A DNA stretch of 64,000 nucleotides from Pseudomonadota bacterium (GTDB lineage Bacteria > Pseudomonadota > Gammaproteobacteria > Burkholderiales > Burkholderiaceae_C), in assembly GCA_018241225.1 (NCBI GenBank), contig JAFEEG010000019.1:336034-400033 (forward strand), read 5' to 3'. Below are positions 43,480 through 52,628 of this stretch, one piece after another (position 1 is the first letter of the stretch; every line of letters starts with the position of its first letter). The notes under the pieces were generated by a model that was given only the letters and a program-made list of their open reading frames with translations, was not told the origin of the DNA and searched no databases. The position numbers and the translations under genes were made by a program.

Positions 43480-45519
43480 ATGAGCAGCCGCGCCTCCTTT
43501 TCCGCCCCCAACGTTCCCCAGATCCGCCTCTACCAGGACTGGCTGCGCGAGACGCGCGGGCTGGCCTTCGACAACTTCGACGCGCTGTGGCAGTGGTCGG
43601 TGCGCGACCTGGACGCCTTCTGGCAGAGCATCTGGGACTACTGCGGGCTGCTGTCGCCCACCCCGCACAGCGCCGTGCTTGCCGAGGAAAAGATGCCCGG
43701 TGCGCGCTGGTTCCCCGGAGCGCAGGTCAACTACGCGGCGCAGGTGATGCGGCATGCGGACGCCGCCCATGCCACGGGCTTTCCCGCGATCGTGAGCGAC
43801 AACGAGCTGGGCGAAGTGCGCGAGATGAGCTGGCCCGAGCTGCGGCGCCAGGTGGCATCGCTGGCGCTGGCCTTGCGCCGCCAGGGCATCGGCCGCGGCG
43901 ACCGGGTGGCGGCCTACCTGCCCAACATTGCGCAGACCATGGTGGCCTTTCTCGCCTGTTCGAGCATCGGCGCCGTGTGGAGCGTGTGCGCGCCCGACAT
44001 GGGCGTGGCGGCGGTGGTCGACCGCCTGCGCCAGATCGAGCCCAAGCTGCTGATCGCGGTGGACGGCGTGCACTACGGCGGCAAGGCGCACGACCGCAGC
44101 GCCATCGTGCGCCAGCTGCGCCAGGAACTCACGAGCGTGCAGTCGCTGCTGCTGGTGAAGACGCCGCATGCCGCCGAGCAACTGCCTTGCGAGCTGGACT
44201 GGCAGGCCGCCGTTGCGCAAGACGACGCCGAGGTGTCGGGCTTCGCACCCGAATGGCTGCCCTTCGACCACCCGGTGTGGATCGTCTATTCCAGCGGCAC
44301 CACGGGCCTGCCCAAGCCCATCGTGCACGGGCAGGGCGGCATCTTGCTGAGCATGGCGCTCTCGGCCATCCACTACGACCTGGGCGCGAGCTACGAGCCC
44401 AACACGCTGGGCGAGCGCTTCCACTGGTACAGCTCCACCGGCTGGGTCATGTGGAACGCGCAGCTCGCGGGCCTGGCCGGCGGCACCACGGTCTGCATCT
44501 ACGACGGCCACCCGGCCGGCAGCACCGCCAAGCCCGACTGGAGCGTGCTGTGGCGCTTCGTGTCCCGGCACGGCGTGACCTTCTTTGGCGCGGGCGCTGC
44601 CTATTTCGCCAACTGCATGAAGGCCGGGCTGGCAGCCAAGGACGTGGGCGACATGTCGCGCGTGCGCGTGCTGGGCAGCACCGGATCGCCCCTGGCGTCC
44701 GAGGTGCAGGTGTGGGGTAGCGCGCTTGCGCGCGCCGCTGGCGCCAAGGATGTCTGGTGGTGCAACATTTCCGGCGGCACCGACTTCTGCGGCGCCTTTG
44801 TCGGCGGCAACCGCGATTTGCCCGAGGTGCCCGGCCAGATGCAATGCCGCTTTCTCGGCGCGGCCGTCTACGCCTGGGACGAGGACGGCCACGCCGTGGT
44901 GGAGCAGGTGGGCGAGCTGGTGTGCACCCGGCCCATCCCGTCCATGCCCCTGTACTTCTGGAGCGACGAGGGCAACGCCCGCTACCTGTCGAGCTACTTC
45001 GACACCTACCCCGGCGTGTGGCGGCACGGCGACTGGCTCAAGGTCGGGGAAGGCGGCGGCTGCATCATCTACGGCCGCAGCGACGCCACCATCAACCGCC
45101 AGGGCCTGCGCATGGGCACCAGCGAGATCTACAGCGCCGTCGAAGGGCTGTCCGAGGTGCTCGACTCGATGGTGGTCGACCTCGAATACCTGGGCCGAGA
45201 CAGCTACATGCCGCTGTTCGTGGTGCTGCGCCCCGGTGTTGCGCTGGACGACGCGATGCGCGCGAGAATCAACAACGCCATCAAGACCCAGCTGTCGCCG
45301 CGCTTCGTGCCCGACGACATCTTCCAGGTGGCCGAGATTCCGCGCACGCTATCGGGCAAGAAGCAGGAGCTTCCCATCAAGAAGCTGATGCTGGGCCAGC
45401 CGCTGGAGCGCGTGGTCAACCGCGAGGCCATGGCCAACCCGGGGTGTCTCGACTGGTACGTTCAACTGGCGCAGCGTCACGCCCGGACGCTGGCACAAGA
45501 AGAAAGAGGTGCTGCATGA
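43480..45519 (+). CDS. aacS: Acetoacetate--CoA ligase
   Basis: A 679-residue ANL-superfamily enzyme that makes acetoacetyl-CoA from acetoacetate, ATP and CoA. 'RWFPGAQVNYAAQVMRH' is the AacS N-terminal mark. The AMP-binding P-loop is 'IVYSSGTTGLPKPIVHGQGG' (from residue 268). 'WVMWNAQLAGLAGGTTVCIYDG', 'GGTDFCGAFVGG' and 'GRSDATINRQGLRMGTSEIY' follow, and the C-terminal Lys lies in 'PRTLSGKKQELPIKKL'. It recovers acetoacetate, for example from PHB degradation. The downstream lipoprotein start overlaps its stop (ATGA). Confidence 0.96.
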   Translation: MSSRASFSAPNVPQIRLYQDWLRETRGLAFDNFDALWQWSVRDLDAFWQSIWDYCGLLSPTPHSAVLAEEKMPGARWFPGAQVNYAAQVMRHADAAHATGFPAIVSDNELGEVREMSWPELRRQVASLALALRRQGIGRGDRVAAYLPNIAQTMVAFLACSSIGAVWSVCAPDMGVAAVVDRLRQIEPKLLIAVDGVHYGGKAHDRSAIVRQLRQELTSVQSLLLVKTPHAAEQLPCELDWQAAVAQDDAEVSGFAPEWLPFDHPVWIVYSSGTTGLPKPIVHGQGGILLSMALSAIHYDLGASYEPNTLGERFHWYSSTGWVMWNAQLAGLAGGTTVCIYDGHPAGSTAKPDWSVLWRFVSRHGVTFFGAGAAYFANCMKAGLAAKDVGDMSRVRVLGSTGSPLASEVQVWGSALARAAGAKDVWWCNISGGTDFCGAFVGGNRDLPEVPGQMQCRFLGAAVYAWDEDGHAVVEQVGELVCTRPIPSMPLYFWSDEGNARYLSSYFDTYPGVWRHGDWLKVGEGGGCIIYGRSDATINRQGLRMGTSEIYSAVEGLSEVLDSMVVDLEYLGRDSYMPLFVVLRPGVALDDAMRARINNAIKTQLSPRFVPDDIFQVAEIPRTLSGKKQELPIKKLMLGQPLERVVNREAMANPGCLDWYVQLAQRHARTLAQEERGAA

Positions 45520-45959
45520 AGACTCGACGCATTGCCATTGCACTGGCCGCACTCGGCAGCGCCTTGCTGCTGGTGGCTTGCGCCACGCCTGTCGGCCCAA
45601 GCCAGAGCACGCCGCAGACCCTGCAGCCCGTGCGCGTGACCGGCACCCTCACCTGGCGCGAACGCATTGCGGTGCCACCCGATGCCGACGTCATCGTGCG
45701 GCTGCAGGACGTCTCGCGCATGGACGCCCCGGCCATCGTGCTGGCCGAGCAGCGCTTCAAGACAGAGGGCCGGCAGCCTCCCTATCCCTTCGAGCTGACC
45801 GTCGACGCGTCGCGCATCGACCCGCGCATGCGCTATACGGTCGCCGCGCGGGTGGAACGAAACGGAGCGCTCGTGTTCATCAACGACACGTCCTATCCGG
45901 TCATTACCCAGGGTGGTGGCTACACGGCGAACCTGCTGCTGGTGCAGGTGCGGCGCTGA
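45516..45959 (+). CDS. YbaY-family lipoprotein
   Basis: A 147-residue lipoprotein with lipobox LLVAC and Cys22. The mature part, 'VRVTGTLTWRERIAVPPDADVIVRLQDVSRMDAPAIVLAEQRFKT' then 'PYPFELTVDASRIDPRMRYTVAARVERNGALVFINDTSYPVIT', is the YbaY/YscW-like beta-sandwich. Relatives are envelope lipoproteins or secretin pilots. The start overlaps the aacS stop as ATGA, so it is translationally coupled, though no functional tie to acetoacetate is obvious. A strong hairpin follows. Confidence 0.9.
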   Translation: MKTRRIAIALAALGSALLLVACATPVGPSQSTPQTLQPVRVTGTLTWRERIAVPPDADVIVRLQDVSRMDAPAIVLAEQRFKTEGRQPPYPFELTVDASRIDPRMRYTVAARVERNGALVFINDTSYPVITQGGGYTANLLLVQVRR

Positions 45960-45966
45960 GCCAGGC

Positions 45967-45995
45967 AAAAAAAGGGGGCGCCTGGCGCCCCCTTT
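45967..45995 (-). terminator. Intrinsic terminator between convergent genes
   Basis: AAAGGGGGCGCC (45971-45982) pairs with GGCGCCCCCTTT (45984-45995). On the minus strand it runs into a T tract (45973-45967) and ends the exported-protein gene at 46008. On the plus strand it also forms a stem with a short TTT and may stop the YbaY transcript. Confidence 0.88.
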
Positions 45996-46007
45996 GAGCT
46001 CGCTCCC

Positions 46008-46448
46008 TCATTGCGCGGACGCCGGGGCGGCAATCATTGCCGTGCTGCGCGACCTGGCGCCTTCGATGCGGTTGAGTTCCGCGGTGAATTCCGGGCCGCT
46101 GCGCATGCGCATGTAGTTGGCCATGCGCTTTGAATACTGCGGGTCCATCTCGGCGTATTCGCCATAGCTGGCCAGGCCGGCGCGCAGCCACAGGTTGCGG
46201 TCGGCCGCCACCGTGGCGCGGTCCATGGCGCCGGGGCCGGCATCGGCCGGGCCCACGCGCAATTCTTGCGGCGCCCTGGAGGGCGAGGCAAAGTAGCCGG
46301 CCGTGACTTCGGCGCGGCTTTGCGTGCTCGTGAAGTGAATGGGGCTGCCCACCCACTCTTCGGCAGAAATGGTTTGCGCGAAGACGGAAGAAGAAGCAGC
46401 GGCCGACAGCGCCAACGCGGCAATGCGCAGGACATGCGTGCGGTTCAT
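46008..46448 (-). CDS. Small exported protein, DUF4148-like
   Basis: A 146-residue protein with a signal peptide, 'MNRTHVLRIAALALSAAASS', cut after VFA. The mature part contains 'HFTSTQSRAEVTAGYFAS', resembling the Ser-Arg-x-Glu-Val start of DUF4148 proteins, then 'LWLRAGLASYGEYAEMD' and 'KRMANYMRMRSGPEFTAELNRIEG'. The domain match is approximate. GGAGAT precedes the ATG at 46448. It diverges from a Crp/Fnr regulator over 161 bp, which may control it. That leader holds a GTGCG-CTTT-CGCAC dyad (46533-46546). Function unknown. Confidence 0.7.
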   Translation of the reverse strand: MNRTHVLRIAALALSAAASSSVFAQTISAEEWVGSPIHFTSTQSRAEVTAGYFASPSRAPQELRVGPADAGPGAMDRATVAADRNLWLRAGLASYGEYAEMDPQYSKRMANYMRMRSGPEFTAELNRIEGARSRSTAMIAAPASAQ

Positions 46449-46609
46449 GGTCAAAATCTCCTGTTGCTGTGTGGGCCGCGGGTATCGCGCCACTACGGGA
46501 GTGGACTGTCCTCTTCCGGGCGCGGTCTGGCAGTGCGCTTTCGCACACATTTGCGACGATGGCCCGCTGCGGCGACACGGCTGGCATGGGGGCCGAAGGA
46601 GCGTTTGCC

Positions 46610-47314
46610 ATGACAGAAGTCAGATCCAGCCTGGGCCTGCGCTCGGTGCGGCTGTTCGAGGGTCTTTCGGCATCGCGCCTGGACGCGCTGGCCCAGGCCT
46701 GCCGCTGGCGCAGCCTGCCGGCAGGCCGCATGCTGGTGCAGCGGGCAGAGCGCGAGCGCGACGTTCACTTCGTCATCGACGGCCAGTTGCGCGTGACCAT
46801 CTTTGCGCTCAATGGGCGGCAGCTCACCTTTCGTGAGGTGGACGCCGGCGGGCACTTCGGCGAGCTGGCTGCCATCGATGGCCAGCCGCGTTCGGCCGAT
46901 GTGCTCACGCTGCGCCCGAGCGTGGTGGCCAGCCTGGGGGCGGAAGATTTCCGCCAGGTCCTGGCCGACGAGCGGCCGGTTGCCGATCGCGTGATGCGCG
47001 GCCTGTGCCTGATGGTGCGGGAGATTTCCGCGCGCGTGATCGACCTGAGCACCCTGGGCGTGCAGAACCGCGTGCATGCCGAGCTGCTGCGGCTGGCGCG
47101 CGAGGCCGGTTGCGAGGGCAACCGCGCCACGCTCGACCCGGCCCCCACGCATTCGGACATGGCCAGCCGCGTCAGCACCAACCGCGAACAGGTGACGCGC
47201 GAGCTCAACGCGCTGGCGCAGCGAGGCCTGCTGGCCAAGGAGGGCAAGGCGCTGGTGCTGTGCGATGTGGCGCAGCTCGATCGGATGGTGGCGCAGGTGC
47301 GCGGCGCGGTCTGA
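46610..47314 (+). CDS. Crp/Fnr-family transcriptional regulator
   Basis: A 234-residue regulator. The N-terminal cyclic-nucleotide-binding-like barrel includes 'LFEGLSASRLDALAQACRWRSLPAGRMLVQRAE', 'VHFVIDGQLRVTIFALNGRQLTFREVDAGGHFGELAAIDGQPRSADV' and the dimer helix. The C-terminal HTH is 'THSDMASRVSTNREQVTRELNALAQRGLL'. The 'GELAAIDGQPRSADV' loop matches the cAMP-pocket consensus well. No Fnr cysteine cluster is seen. ATG 46610 has GAAGGA nine bases upstream; earlier in-frame Mets lie in the promoter. Ligand and targets unknown. Confidence 0.92.
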   Translation: MTEVRSSLGLRSVRLFEGLSASRLDALAQACRWRSLPAGRMLVQRAERERDVHFVIDGQLRVTIFALNGRQLTFREVDAGGHFGELAAIDGQPRSADVLTLRPSVVASLGAEDFRQVLADERPVADRVMRGLCLMVREISARVIDLSTLGVQNRVHAELLRLAREAGCEGNRATLDPAPTHSDMASRVSTNREQVTRELNALAQRGLLAKEGKALVLCDVAQLDRMVAQVRGAV

Positions 47315-47334
47315 AGCGCGGGCCGGCCCTGCTT

Positions 47335-48048
47335 TCAGGCCGCATCGTGGAAGATCAGCCCCATGGTCATGCGCCGGCCCGAGCGCACACGGCTCACGCC
47401 GTGGCGCATGGCCACGCGGTAGGTGCCGCGCGTGCCGTTCACCGGTCTCTGGTTCACGAAGAAGATCACCGCCTCGCCCTGCATCAGCGGCACCACTTCG
47501 GCGCGTGACTGCATGCGCGGGCGCTGCTCGGTCAGCACGAACTCGCCGCCTGTGAAGTCCTCGCCGGGGCGGCTGAGCAGCACGGTGAGCTGCAGCGGAA
47601 ACTGCAATTCGCCATACAGATCCTGGTGCAGGCAGTTGTAGTCGCCCGGTTCGTAGCGCAGCAGCAGCGGGGTGGGGCGCGTCTGGCCCTGGGCGTGGCA
47701 GCGCGCCAGGTAGTCGGCATGGCGCGCGGGGAAGTCGCTCGGCTGGCCCAGTGCCTGGGCCCAGGCGTTGGCCAGCGGCGCCAGCCTGGCATAGAGCGCG
47801 CTGCGCCATTGCGCAATGTCGGCGGGCAGCGGGTAGGTCAGGTACTTGTATTCGCCCTGGCCGAAGCCGTGCCGCTGCATGACCACGCGGCTGCGAAAGC
47901 GCGCATCCTGGTCATACAGCGCGGCCAGGGCCGTGCATTCGTCGGGGGTGAACAAAGGCCCGGTCACGGCGCATCCGTGCTGGGCAAGTGAGGCTTCGAT
48001 GTCGGGCCATGGCAGGGCCTCGACGCGTGCGGCGGCAGAAGTCGGCAT
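47335..48048 (-). CDS. 2-oxoglutarate/Fe(II)-dependent oxygenase
   Basis: A 237-residue jelly-roll dioxygenase. The facial triad is His141-x-Asp143 in 'YNCLHQDLYGELQFPLQLTVLLS' and His216 in 'YRVAMRHGVSRVRSGRR', followed by an Arg for 2-oxoglutarate. 'GGEFVLTEQRPRMQSRAEVVPLMQGEAVIF' resembles prolyl-hydroxylase-like members. Relatives are annotated simply 2OG-Fe(II) oxygenase. ATG 48048 is the start with the best conserved beginning; an earlier frame Met is in GC-rich leader. It converges with the Crp/Fnr gene, 20 bp apart. Substrate unknown. Confidence 0.9.
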   Translation of the reverse strand: MPTSAAARVEALPWPDIEASLAQHGCAVTGPLFTPDECTALAALYDQDARFRSRVVMQRHGFGQGEYKYLTYPLPADIAQWRSALYARLAPLANAWAQALGQPSDFPARHADYLARCHAQGQTRPTPLLLRYEPGDYNCLHQDLYGELQFPLQLTVLLSRPGEDFTGGEFVLTEQRPRMQSRAEVVPLMQGEAVIFFVNQRPVNGTRGTYRVAMRHGVSRVRSGRRMTMGLIFHDAA

Positions 48049-48120
48049 GGCGCCAGTGTGGCGCCGTGGCGCCCTGCGCATGCGCCATTTCCGGACCTGC
48101 GTTTTCGCGGGCTGCCCGGT

Positions 48121-49023
48121 TCAACCCTGGCGCGCCTGCGCCAGCAGCCAGTCGCTGAAGACCTGCAGCAGCGGCCGTGCGTCCACGCGCTCCGGCGTGA
48201 CCAGGTAGTAGTTGCGCCGGCCCGCCAGCGGCTTGTTGCAGGCCACCACCAGCTCGCCCCGCGCGAGCTCGTCCTCCACCAGCATGGTGGGCATCAGCGC
48301 CACGCCCAGGCCGTGCGAGGCGCCGGCAGCCAGGATGGAGAACAGTTCGTAGCGCGGGCCGCCGCGGGCGTTGGGTGCATCGACGTCCTGTGCCTCGAAC
48401 CACTGGCGCCAGCCTTCGGGCCGGGTGCTTTGCTGCAACAGCGGCATCTGCGCAATGGCGGCCGGCGACACCGGCTTGCCGCGCGGCAGCAGGGCAGGGC
48501 TGCACACCGGCACCACGTCCTCGGGCATGAGCAGCAGGGCGCGCGTGCCGGCCCAGTTCTGCACCTGGGCCGGGGTGCCGGCATAGAGCGCGGCATCGAA
48601 CTCGGCGTCGGCGAACAGGAAGGGGCGGGTACGCGTCTCGATATGCACCGGCACATGGGGATGCAGCTTGGCAAAGCCGGGCAGGCGCGGCACCAGCCAG
48701 CGGGTGGCAAAGGTGGGCACGGCTGCCAGCGCGAGCGAGCCGCCTTCGCCCTGGCGGGCCATGGCGTCGAGCGTGTCGCGTTCCATGGCCTCCAGCCGCC
48801 GGGCGATCTGCCGCGCATAGGCCGCGCCGCTGGCAGTGAGCGCCACGCCGTGGCGGGTGCGGCGAAACAGCGGCACGCCCAGGAAGGACTCGAGCGCGCC
48901 GATCTGGCGCGACACCGCGCTTTGCGTCAGCGCCAGCTCCTGCGCGGCGCGCGTGTAGCTCTCGTGCCGGGCGGCGGCGTCGAAGCACACCAGGGTCTGC
49001 AGGGGCGGAATCTTGCGGCGCAT
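48121..49023 (-). CDS. LysR-family regulator, GcdR/GcvA-like
   Basis: A 300-residue LysR regulator. The N-terminal HTH is 'PPLQTLVCFDAAARHESYTRAAQELALTQSAVSRQIGALESFLGVPLFRRTRHGVALT'. The effector domain is of the GcvA group ('LAAVPTFATRWLVPRLPGFAKLHPHVPVHIETR'). It diverges from gcdH, with a perfect inverted repeat in between. The same layout, LysR gene gcdR divergent from gcdH and a CaiB-type gene, is known in pseudomonads for glutarate use. ATG 49023 leaves the inverted repeat non-coding; the frame is open to 49107. Confidence 0.9.
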   Translation of the reverse strand: MRRKIPPLQTLVCFDAAARHESYTRAAQELALTQSAVSRQIGALESFLGVPLFRRTRHGVALTASGAAYARQIARRLEAMERDTLDAMARQGEGGSLALAAVPTFATRWLVPRLPGFAKLHPHVPVHIETRTRPFLFADAEFDAALYAGTPAQVQNWAGTRALLLMPEDVVPVCSPALLPRGKPVSPAAIAQMPLLQQSTRPEGWRQWFEAQDVDAPNARGGPRYELFSILAAGASHGLGVALMPTMLVEDELARGELVVACNKPLAGRRNYYLVTPERVDARPLLQVFSDWLLAQARQG

Positions 49024-49065
49024 GTATGCGGCAAGTGTATGACTTCGAAGCCCCGCTGACCGTCG

Positions 49066-49094
49066 ATATCTTGGGGGATCGGACTTCAAGATAT
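49066..49094. promoter_or_regulatory. ATATCTTG-N13-CAAGATAT inverted repeat, LysR operator
   Basis: Perfect 8-bp arms (49066-49073 and 49087-49094) lie between the LysR gene and gcdH. The spacing, with T-N-A ends, fits a LysR-type binding site, presumably for the divergent regulator. Confidence 0.65.
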
Positions 49095-49208
49095 GCGCCG
49101 AGCGCATGACTGGGTGCAGAACAATCGGTTGCCTGCGCGTGGGTGGCAGGACTACGATCCCCTCCCAGACATCCCCCCAATTCGCCCTTCACACCGAGAG
49201 ACACTGCC

Positions 49209-50405
49209 ATGGCCACCAAGAAAGCTTCCTTCCACTGGGACGACCCGCTGCTGCTCGAGCAGCAACTCACCGACGACGAGCGCGCCATCCGCGACGCCGC
49301 CAATGCCTACTGCCAGGAGCGCCTGGCGCCCCGCGTGCTGGAAGGCTTCCGCAACGGCGAGACCGACCCGGCCGTGTTCCGCGAAATGGGCGCGCTGGGC
49401 CTCTTGGGCCCCACCATCCCCGAGCAGTACGGCGGCCCGGGCCTGAACTACGTCGCCTACGGCCTGATCGCCCGCGAAATCGAGCGTGTCGATTCCGGCT
49501 ATCGCTCCATGGCCAGCGTGCAGAGCTCGCTGGTGATGGTGCCCATCAACGAATTCGGCTCCGAGGCGCAAAAGCAGAAGTTCCTGCCCAAGCTGGCCAC
49601 CGGCGAATGGATCGGCTGCTTCGGCCTGACCGAGCCCGACCACGGCTCCGACCCCGGCAGCATGGTCACCCGCGCCAAGAAGGTGCCCGGCGGCTATTCG
49701 CTCTCCGGCGCCAAGATGTGGATCAGCAACAGCCCCATCGCCGACGTGTTCGTCGTGTGGGCCAAGGAAGTGAGCGAGAGCGGTGCCGTCGGTCCCATCC
49801 GCGGCTTCGTGCTGGAAAAGGGCATGAAGGGCCTGTCGGCCCCCGCCATCCACGGCAAGGTGGGCTTGCGCGCCAGCATCACCGGCGAAATCGTGATGGA
49901 CGGCGTGTTCTGCCCTGAAGAAAACGCCTTCCCCGAAGTGCAGGGCCTCAAGGGCCCCTTCACCTGCCTGAACAGCGCGCGCTATGGCATCTCGTGGGGC
50001 GCCATGGGCGCCGCCGAAGACTGCTGGCACCGCGCCCGCCAGTACGTGCTGGACCGCAAGCAGTTCGGCAAGCCGCTGGCGGCCAACCAGCTCATCCAGA
50101 AGAAGCTGGCCGACATGCAGACCGAGATCACGCTGGGCCTGCAAGGCAGCCTGCGCCTGGGCCGCATGAAGGACGAAGGCACCGCCGCGGTCGAGGTCAC
50201 CTCGATCATGAAGCGCAACAACTGCGGCAAGGCCCTGGACATTGCCCGCCTGGCGCGCGACATGATGGGCGGCAACGGCATCAGCGACGAATTCGGCGTG
50301 GCCCGCCACCTGGTGAACCTGGAAGTGGTGAACACCTACGAAGGCACGCACGACATCCACGCCCTCATCCTGGGCCGCGCCATCACCGGCATCGCAGCGT
50401 TCTGA
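49209..50405 (+). CDS. gcdH: Glutaryl-CoA dehydrogenase
   Basis: A 398-residue FAD acyl-CoA dehydrogenase that oxidises and decarboxylates glutaryl-CoA to crotonyl-CoA. '[47 protein letters not shown]' is the GCDH signature. '[15 protein letters not shown]' and '[19 protein letters not shown]' form the FAD region. Catalytic Glu378 is in '[21 protein letters not shown]'. ATG 49209 is standard for the family. The stop overlaps the next ATG by one base. Glutarate comes from lysine and from aromatic acyl-CoA pathways. Confidence 0.96.
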   Translation: MATKKASFHWDDPLLLEQQLTDDERAIRDAANAYCQERLAPRVLEGFRNGETDPAVFREMGALGLLGPTIPEQYGGPGLNYVAYGLIAREIERVDSGYRSMASVQSSLVMVPINEFGSEAQKQKFLPKLATGEWIGCFGLTEPDHGSDPGSMVTRAKKVPGGYSLSGAKMWISNSPIADVFVVWAKEVSESGAVGPIRGFVLEKGMKGLSAPAIHGKVGLRASITGEIVMDGVFCPEENAFPEVQGLKGPFTCLNSARYGISWGAMGAAEDCWHRARQYVLDRKQFGKPLAANQLIQKKLADMQTEITLGLQGSLRLGRMKDEGTAAVEVTSIMKRNNCGKALDIARLARDMMGGNGISDEFGVARHLVNLEVVNTYEGTHDIHALILGRAITGIAAF

Positions 50406-51640
50406 TGACCACCCGCGCAGCACTCGACGGCATCAAGGTGCTGGACCTGTCCCGCGTGCTCGCGGGGCCGTGGTGCACCCAGATCCTGGCGGACCTGGGT
50501 GCCGACGTGGTGAAGATCGAGCGCCCTGGCGTGGGCGACGACACGCGCCACTGGGGCCCGCCGTTCCTGAAGGATGCGCAGGGCCACGTTACCGACCAGG
50601 CCAGCTACTTCACCTGCTGCAACCGCAACAAGCGCTCGGTCACGGTCGACATGGCCAGCACCGAGGGCCAGGCCCTGCTGCGCCAGATGGCACAAGAGGC
50701 CGACATCCTGGTCGAGAACTTCAAGACCGGCGGCCTGAAGCAATACGGCCTGGACTACGAGAGCCTGCGCACGCTCAACCCGCGCCTCATCTATTGCAGC
50801 GTGACGGGCTTCGGCCATGACGGCCCGCATGCGCAGCGCGCCGGCTACGACCTGATGATCCAGGCCACCACCGGCATGATGAGCATCACCGGCCGACCCG
50901 ACGAGGAGCCCGGCGGCGGCCCGCTGCGCGTGGGCGTGGCGCTCACCGACCTGTTCACCGGCGTGTATGCCAGCAGCGCCATCCTGGCCGCGCTCAATGT
51001 GCGGCACGGCAGCGGCGAGGGCCAGCACATCGACATGGCCCTGCTGGACGTGGGCATGGCCATATTGGCCAACCAGGCCAGCGGCTTTCTCAACACCGGC
51101 AACGTGCCGCAGCGCCAGGGCAACAGCCACCCGAGCCTGGCGCCCTACCAGGACTTCCGCACCAGCGACGGCTCCATGCTGCTGGCCATCGGCAACAACG
51201 GCCAGTTCGAGCGCTTCTGCGAGGCGGCGGGGCATGCCGAATGGGCGCAGGACGCGCGCTTTGCCACCAACCCCTTGCGCGTGCGGCATCGCGACCTGCT
51301 CATCCCGATGATGGAAGAGGTCACGCGCACTCGCACCACGGCGCAGTGGATCGGGCTGCTCGAAGACAAGGCCGTGCCTTGCGGCCCCATCAACAACATC
51401 GACCAGGCCTTCGAGGACGAGCAGGTGAAGGCACGCGGCCTGGCCGTGACGCTGCCGCGCGAGGCGGGTGACGGCATCGCGGCCATCACCGGCGTGGCCA
51501 GCCCGCTGCGACTGCAGGGCACGCCACCGGTGCTGCGGCGTGCGCCGCCGGCGCTGGGGCAGCACACCGACGAGGTGTTGGCGCAGATGGGGCTGTCGCC
51601 CGAGAGGATCCAGGCCCTGCGCGCTGCCGGCGCGGTATGA
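50405..51640 (+). CDS. Class III CoA-transferase (CaiB/BaiF), probable succinyl-CoA:glutarate CoA-transferase
   Basis: A 411-residue CaiB/BaiF enzyme. 'LDGIKVLDLSRVLAGPWCTQILADLGADVVKIERPGVGDDTRHWGPPF' is the N-terminal signature. The nucleophile Asp182 lies in 'RVGVALTDLFTGVYASSAILAAL', and 'QHIDMALLDVGMAILANQ' follows. It is translationally coupled to gcdH (TGATG). The same pair exists in pseudomonads and in human C7orf10 (SUGCT), which activates glutarate with succinyl-CoA. The glutarate role is inferred from gcdH and is the best available reading. Confidence 0.9.
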   Translation: MTTRAALDGIKVLDLSRVLAGPWCTQILADLGADVVKIERPGVGDDTRHWGPPFLKDAQGHVTDQASYFTCCNRNKRSVTVDMASTEGQALLRQMAQEADILVENFKTGGLKQYGLDYESLRTLNPRLIYCSVTGFGHDGPHAQRAGYDLMIQATTGMMSITGRPDEEPGGGPLRVGVALTDLFTGVYASSAILAALNVRHGSGEGQHIDMALLDVGMAILANQASGFLNTGNVPQRQGNSHPSLAPYQDFRTSDGSMLLAIGNNGQFERFCEAAGHAEWAQDARFATNPLRVRHRDLLIPMMEEVTRTRTTAQWIGLLEDKAVPCGPINNIDQAFEDEQVKARGLAVTLPREAGDGIAAITGVASPLRLQGTPPVLRRAPPALGQHTDEVLAQMGLSPERIQALRAAGAV

Positions 51641-51643
51641 GGC

Positions 51644-52531
51644 TCAGGCGGGCTGGGCGGTGGCCCGGCTGCGCGTCTCGCTGCGCGCCAGATACAGGCC
51701 GCTGGCGATGATGATGGCGCCGCCGCCCAGGGTCCAGGCATCGGGCACGGCGCGCCAGATCAGCCAGTCCAGTGCAATGCCCCAGGCCAGCGCGCTGTAC
51801 TCGAAGGGCGCAATGGCGGCGGCCTGGCCGTGGCGGAAGGCCTCGGAGATGGCCAACTGGCCCAGGAAGCCGCTCAGCGCCAGCCCGGCCAACGGCCATG
51901 CATGCTCGGGCGCCAGCGGTACCCACTGCGGGGCTGCCAATGCGGCGCCGCCCACTGCCAGGCCGGTGGTGGTCCAGAACACCAGGGTGGAGCTGGGCTC
52001 GCTGCGGCTGACCAGCCGCCCCAGCACGTTTGACAGCGCATAGCAGACGGCCGCCGCCAATATGGCCAGCGCACCCGCCGACATGAAGGCGCCCTGCTCG
52101 GGTCGCAGCGCCACCACCACGCCGATGAAGCCCGCCGCAATGGCCACCCAGTGGCGCGGGCGCACCCGCTCGCCCAGCAGCGGCACCGACAGCAGCGTGA
52201 TGATCAGCGGCGCCACGAAGGTCAGGGTGTAGGCCTCGGCCAGCCCCAGCGTCTTGAGCCCGAAGGTGAACAACAACAGCATCACCAGCGTGAGCACACC
52301 GCGCGCGCCATGCAGGCCCCAGCGCAGATGGCGCGAGAACAGCGTGCGCGTCTCGCCTCGCCAGGCCACGTACAGGCACACCAGCGGCAGCCCGGTGATG
52401 CCGCGCAGCGCAGCCACCTGCGCCGGCGGGAAGGTGCCAGACAGGATCTTGAGCAGCGAGTCCATGCAGGCAAAGGCCGCGCAGGCGGCCAGCATGGAAA
52501 CGATGCCGCGCAGGGTTCCGGGAGGAAGCAT
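51644..52531 (-). CDS. DMT-superfamily (EamA) transporter
   Basis: A 295-residue inner-membrane protein with ten predicted helices in two EamA repeats. The first contains 'AACAAFACMDSLLKILSGTFPPAQVAALRGITGLPLV' and 'AYTLTFVAPLIITLLSVPLLGERVRPRHWVAIAAGFIGVVVALRP'. The second ends 'SALAWGIALDWLIWRAVPDAWTLGGGAIIIASGLYLARSE'. ATG 52531 starts just before the first helix; the frame is open upstream into a basic stretch. It probably exports a metabolite or amino acid. It converges with the CoA-transferase gene, 3 bp apart. Confidence 0.9.
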   Translation of the reverse strand: MLPPGTLRGIVSMLAACAAFACMDSLLKILSGTFPPAQVAALRGITGLPLVCLYVAWRGETRTLFSRHLRWGLHGARGVLTLVMLLLFTFGLKTLGLAEAYTLTFVAPLIITLLSVPLLGERVRPRHWVAIAAGFIGVVVALRPEQGAFMSAGALAILAAAVCYALSNVLGRLVSRSEPSSTLVFWTTTGLAVGGAALAAPQWVPLAPEHAWPLAGLALSGFLGQLAISEAFRHGQAAAIAPFEYSALAWGIALDWLIWRAVPDAWTLGGGAIIIASGLYLARSETRSRATAQPA

Positions 52532-52628
52532 GGGGGAGGGCAGTCGGATGACGCGGCTCTTGCGCCGCGCCAACCGAGCATAACCATGCCGGCGCCTGTT
52601 CGCCCGCACCGCGGGCGAATGGGCCTTC

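Noticed and set aside
42139-45027. A 962-codon open frame on the minus strand opposite aacS and the AsmA-like gene
   Set aside because: It is antisense to two well-recognised genes, rich in His/Arg/Gly as expected of a GC-skewed shadow frame, and shows no domain.
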